Assembly: GCA_003508835.1 (NCBI GenBank)
Contig: PUFA01000003.1
Span: 23,321,501-23,385,500 of the forward strand
DNA from: Eonycteris spelaea
Taxonomy: Eukaryota > Chordata > Mammalia > Chiroptera > Pteropodidae
Direction of reading: 5' to 3'
DNA: 64,000 nt
Every line of letters begins with the position of its first letter. Position 1 is the first letter of the stretch. This document shows, piece by piece, positions 59,761-64,000 of the stretch. A program made the position numbers and the translations under genes. The notes below the pieces were generated by a model. The model was not told where the DNA came from and did no database searches. It worked only from the letters and a program-made list of their open reading frames with translations.

Positions 59761-60052
59761 ATCAAAGGTAAGTGAAATAATATGATGCACTGTATGTGAG
59801 ATATTTAGTCCTATGCAGGTACACAATGACGTGTGATAAATGGCTGCTGTCCTTGTCATCTTATTATTAGCTCTTACAAAATCTCTGTTAGAGACTGATT
59901 GCTTGAACTTCAAACTTATGTCAGTTAATCGATCAAATTAATGAATATTTATTTAGAGCAGAAATTTATTGATCATTGCTAACTCAGTGAATAACCAGAA
60001 AGTGTTATAGTAACTCAGAGAGGTACAGTTCACAATGGGGTACGTAATAAGA

Positions 60053-60055
<3 letters not shown>

Positions 60056-60096
<41 letters not shown>
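60056..60096. repeat. (CA)n microsatellite
   Basis: About 20 CA dinucleotides without interruption. Confidence 0.97.
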
Positions 60097-60098
<2 letters not shown>

Positions 60099-60179
60099 AG
60101 CATTTAAGCCAGAATTTAAAGAATAGATTTTCCATAAGTAGCAAGTGTGTCTCCTTCTCATTCCCTTCTCCAAATTATA

Positions 60180-60560
60180 TTTATTGTAAAAAAATTACAA
60201 ACCTGAAAAAAAATGGAAAATAGCAATGCTTATTTATTCTTGATCTGGGTCCCTCATAGTCATCATTTTTATTACATTTGCTCTATCTTCAATGTTTTTG
60301 AGCTGAATTATTTGAAAATAAAATGTAGACATCCTTACACTTCACCCTTGATATTTCAGTATGCTTCTCCTGAGATATAATCACAATGTCATTATTTTAC
60401 CTAAGAATATTAAAAAAACATTGCCATAATATCACCTAGTATCTAATCTATATTCAAATTTTCCCAGTTGTCACAAAAGTGGTTTTTATAGCTTTTATTT
60501 TTGGTCTAGAAAGCAATCAATAAACAAGCATTTGGTTGTTAACAGACTTATATCTCCAGT
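60180..60560 (-). mobile_element. L1/HAL1 fragment, antisense
   Basis: Shows 'cccttgatatttcagtatgc', 'ataatatcacctagtatcta' and 'caaattttcccagttgtcac', wording common to antisense L1M 3' regions and also seen near 15450-15530. Confidence 0.55.
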
Positions 60561-61755
60561 CCCATTCGATTTCCATGAAGGCAGAGATTCTTGATATCAT
60601 TTTCTCCACATGGAAGGATGGGCACTTCATCAATCCTTAAATTAATCATTTTGGGTAATAAACAAATCTTCATAATTGAATTCTCATTTGATAGAATGTT
60701 CTAGAAAAATTAAGCAGAATATTAAAACAATTACTCATATAGTTCACTTTAAAAAAATATTTCATGCTAATTTTCTGATAATTGGAGGGATAAAGAGAAA
60801 AAAAGGGGGGAATGATTGCTTTTCCTCTAATTATCTGCATAATTGCTTTCATTCTCCAAGTTGCTTTGACACTGATGATGTGGACTTAGCATTACACTGG
60901 GAATACAGGTGGCCCATAGGTAAATATTGTTTTTCTACATTCGATGGTTAATTTAGAAGCATAGAAACCTATTTCTTTTCTCTGCGTGCATTTTTGTTTG
61001 AAGCGCATAGATCACATCTCCTTGGAAATAATTAGATTAAGTAATAACGCTCTGCAGCTGCTGAGTTATTAGCCAAATGCTCACCAAATGGGATCTCTCG
61101 TTAAGACTCGTGAACAGGTAAATTTTTTGATAAATTAACTTATAATTTTCATATCCATTTATACAATACACAGATATCTTCTTTTATATTGATTTCTAAT
61201 GTCCTGGCACATAAAATGCTATATTCAATTTCCCCTTTTAAAGGATATAAAATCATTACTGAGACTAGATTAAGCTCATTTTTAGTGCCATAAGGACCCG
61301 TTAAGAATTAGACCCTATGGATAGTGATACTTTATGCATTGACTCAAATATTTTTTTCCTCCAATTTTAACCTCAAAGAAAAGGCACAGCTTCTGACAGT
61401 CTGCTATCTTCACCATCATGCAAACTCAAATGATAATTGGTATCCACATAAAAATTGTTCTACTGTCCTTATTTAACCCAAACTGCTGCTTAGAAGTTAA
61501 AATTAAATTAAAAACAAAAACAGGTGAATGTGTTTATTTTTTCCCTGCATCTGAGCCAGGTTGTTTCAGAATCTAAACTGCTCCCTGATAGCAATTTAGG
61601 AACTTTAGGGTGGTGTGGTCTTTTTCCTGATGAACTGGTAAAATTCCAGTATTTTCTCTCATTGCAAACAGAAAAAGCTTGCCTCATTTATAGCAGTTAA
61701 TTTATTAAAATACATCTGCAGCATCTCCCTTTTTTTCTTCGTTAAAAGATAGTGT
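60561..61755. other. Unassigned DNA with a possible conserved non-coding patch
   Basis: AT-rich with no gene. The patch at about 61000-61120 is locally less simple, with TAAT-type homeodomain-like words and E-box-like CAGCTG (near 61055); it is mentioned only as a candidate. Confidence 0.3.
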
Positions 61756-61759
61756 GTTG

Positions 61760-62270
61760 CAATTGGAACTCTTTTACACTGCTAGCGGGAATGTAAAATG
61801 ATGCAGGCGCTCTGGAAGACAGTCTAAAAGTTCCTATGACCTAAAATTTTGCTCCTAGGAACATATGCAAAAGAAATGAAAAACATATGTCCTCACAAAA
61901 AACCTGCACATATCATTCAAAGCAGTATCATTCATAATAGCCCCAAATGAAAACAAGTGAAAACAACCCAAATGCCCATCAACTAATGAATGGAAAAAAT
62001 TTTGAAATAGCCATACAATGAATGGAATGTTATTTGGTGATAAAAAGAAGTGAAGTACTAATACATGTTTGGTCATAAATGACCTGAAAACATTATGCTA
62101 AGTGAAAGAAGTCACTACAAAAAAAGTCATATTTTATGATGCTATTTAAATTAAATGTCCACAGTAGGCAATTCTTTAAAGACAGAAAGTAGATTATTTG
62201 TTGCTTAGGGCTAGTAGGATTCTGGTACAGGGAGAGGGGTAGTGACTACTAATGAGCATAAAGCTTCTTT
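61760..62270 (+). mobile_element. L1 ORF2 3' end / 3' UTR, sense
   Basis: Sense L1: 'cttttacactgctagcggga', 'ctctggaagacagtctaaaa', 'cattcataatagccccaaat', 'cccaaatgcccatcaactaa', 'gaatgttatttggtgataaa'. The minus-strand frame over it is chance. Confidence 0.8.
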
Positions 62271-62569
62271 TTAGGGTGGCATCTAGGTGTCACCCAGAGA
62301 AACTGCAACATCTCACAGACAATTGTGCAGTCTCTCTGCAGGGCAAGAATCCTTTCAACCTCCCCTCCCCCGCATTCTTACCCCCTCTTCTTTCTCTATG
62401 CCCCAATAGCCAAAGAGGTAAACCCTCGTGAGGAAGAGGGAGACATGAAAGAATAAATAATAAGCGTCCTCTTTTCCAGGTTCAAGCTGGAGCTGTAGAA
62501 AAAGGAAAAGATGAGAATCAAACTGTTCGAGGGAAAAATCGCAGGCCCAATATGGTGTCACTTGTGCTA

Positions 62570-63010
62570 AAAGCCCATGATACCAAATCTAGATTTAATG
62601 CCTGATCTAATCGCCATTTCAACCTCTCTCAGAAATGGAATCTTAATCAACCAGTCTGGACTTTTTCGGTCAGGCACCAGTAAGGTAATCTGTCACATAG
62701 GCCCTTCCTATTATCCCTCCCCCCTCGCCGCTCCCTGCCTCTCCAGGAAGAAGAGTCAATCTTCATGATTCAAACTCTTGCTGTTTCCTTTCTTCAAAAG
62801 AAGACTTCCTGGCCTAAAGAGAATCCTTTCTCTCCGTTTTTTTCAATAGCTCCCTTGCCCCCTTCTTCTTATGAAAACCTTCCATTTTTTACAACCCCTC
62901 AGAGCATCCTTTTAGCTGCTAGACGGGAAGCTGCTCAATTCACGAACTTCTTAGTAAAGCCAATTAGATCTTTCAGATTTACTCAGCTGAATTTTGTTTT
63001 TGAACAGAAC
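62570..63010 (+). mobile_element. ERV1-type LTR
   Basis: The 3' part has strong LTR wording: 'gctgctagacgggaagctgc', 'tcttagtaaagccaattaga' (degenerate polyadenylation hexamer) and 'tactcagctgaattttgttt'. The two plus-strand open frames here (63 and 88 codons) are LTR products of chance. The 5' border is uncertain. Confidence 0.6.
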
Positions 63011-63049
63011 TGGAAGGAAAAATTCCTATAATGACTGAAAGGAGAGCTA

Positions 63050-63210
63050 CTTGTCTTGTAGCAGATCCTATTCTAATTCCTTTACCTGTATTAATTCATT
63101 CTGATCAGAATATCTGTATGAGGTCAATACTCTTTCTATCACTATTTTATAGGTAAGGGAACAGAGAGACGGAGAGATTTAATCAACACCCCTGAGGTTA
63201 ACTAAGAGAG
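63050..63210 (-). mobile_element. MIR SINE, antisense
   Basis: Shows 'tgtatgaggtcaatactctt', 'ctatcactattttataggta' and 'agggaacagagagacggaga', the antisense MIR order. Diverged. Confidence 0.6.
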
Positions 63211-63229
63211 GAGAGGAGGCATCTGAAAA

Positions 63230-63560
63230 ATGCAAAGGAAAAGGCTTGCATAAATGACCCACTCAGCCAGTTAAAGTCCATTCCTGACTGCCCTCACCCC
63301 ACTCCAGTCCTCTCCAGCTCACATCTGTTGATTCATAGCTTGCTATCCAACTAATGTTCTTCCTTATCTCTGTATCTGTGTAGGAATAACAAGACTGTGT
63401 AAAACTGCCTGTTATGTTACAATCAGGGCTCAGCCTTTGGATAGGAATCTGCTCAGCCATTGTTGGGATCAATAAGTGCTACTTTCTGCTTATATCCTCG
63501 GTGTCCTGTCTCTCCGTTTGAGAATCCTATAGCAGTGTTGATAATGCCAAGGTCGCAGGT
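63230..63560 (+). mobile_element. Possible LTR, gammaretrovirus-like end
   Basis: A typical LTR R/U5-like run is seen at about 63466-63530: 'gggatcaataagtgctactt' followed by 'cggtgtcctgtctctccgtt'. The 5' border and family are unknown. Confidence 0.45.
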
Positions 63561-63589
63561 TCTAAAAGGCCAAATGACCTGAAGTAGAC

Positions 63590-63990
63590 AAGACCAGTGG
63601 TCTGGAAATTCCTCCCTCATTGCAGCCCCCCACCCCACCCCGCAAAGCTCCCGCTCCCCATCCCGAGTCACAAAGTGCATATAGAGCCTTAGACAAAGGA
63701 ATTGCAAGCCCCTTGCATGGACACTGCAGAGGTATATGAGCTGTAAGAAATTTTACCAAGGAGAGCTTGTGCTTTGGGTATGTTGAAAACCCCACGCTCT
63801 CTGCAGGCATTAAATTCTCCTTCCTCTAACAAAGTTGTCTGAGCGTCCAAATTCCTCCGTCAGGTGTCGCTTCCTACAACAACACAACCTGAAGTGGCAG
63901 GCAGTTTAGTTCTGGAGTCAAGACAAAACAGGACCTTTCCACGTGCTAGAGGCTGAGAAGTGGCTTTGAGAGTGTTGTTGAAATGGTTGA
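63590..63990 (+). mobile_element. Possible second LTR-like segment
   Basis: A C-rich start leads to 'gcattaaattctccttcctc' and 'caaattcctccgtcaggtgt', then 'cgcttcctacaaca', which resemble an LTR end. The window ends in poly-A at 63991-64000. Confidence 0.4.
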
Positions 63991-64000
63991 AAAAAAAAAA

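Overview
The window is mammalian chromosomal DNA: AT-rich, intron-bearing, and full of old interspersed repeats (L1, L2, MIR, MER20-like, MaLR and other LTRs, a Tigger-type MITE, many microsatellites). Nothing bacterial or plasmid-like is present. I see no Alu, rodent B1 or carnivore SINEC. Several L1 3' ends resemble laurasiatherian L1s, so a bat or another laurasiatherian is plausible, but this is a weak inference.

The only protein genes I can support are three tandem plus-strand members of the dynactin-associated protein (DYNAP, formerly C18orf26) family, small single-pass membrane proteins. Copy A (about 1.1-9.9 kb; its first exon would lie upstream of the window) has an exon of 55 codons and a membrane/tail exon. 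The tail exon runs into a very large 108-bp minisatellite encoding a 36-residue Thr/Ser/Ala-rich mucin-like unit, with about 34 recognisable core units plus roughly 8 to 12 older units. Copy B (about 20.7-27.4 kb) has the same architecture with a short mucin-like tail. Its N-terminal exon has lost both expected start codons and carries three in-frame stops. Copy C (about 36.9-40.9 kb) is the most diverged and the only one with a complete start-to-stop frame in the window (143 codons); a frame shift near its end seems to have replaced an older C-terminus.

Region by region: 1-0.7 kb is L1 antisense; 1.1-9.9 kb is copy A with its VNTR and decayed tail; 9.8-11.5 kb holds a sharp-edged 99-bp inverted duplication; 11.6-20.7 kb is mostly L1, LTR and L2 debris; 20.7-27.7 kb is copy B; 27.7-36.9 kb is repeats and unassigned DNA; 36.9-40.9 kb is copy C; 41-64 kb has no gene I recognise and holds a rearranged L1 (43.7-47.1 kb), MIRs, MER20, a second sharp-edged inverted duplication (92 bp, 54.5 and 55.9 kb), L2s and an LTR-rich end.

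The main story is a tandemly amplified DYNAP locus in which the membrane segment is well kept while the extracellular-side tails differ greatly: explosive repeat growth in A, and premature termination or frame change in A, B and C. Whether the frame breaks inside the A array are real or consensus errors in a hard-to-assemble VNTR is the key open question.
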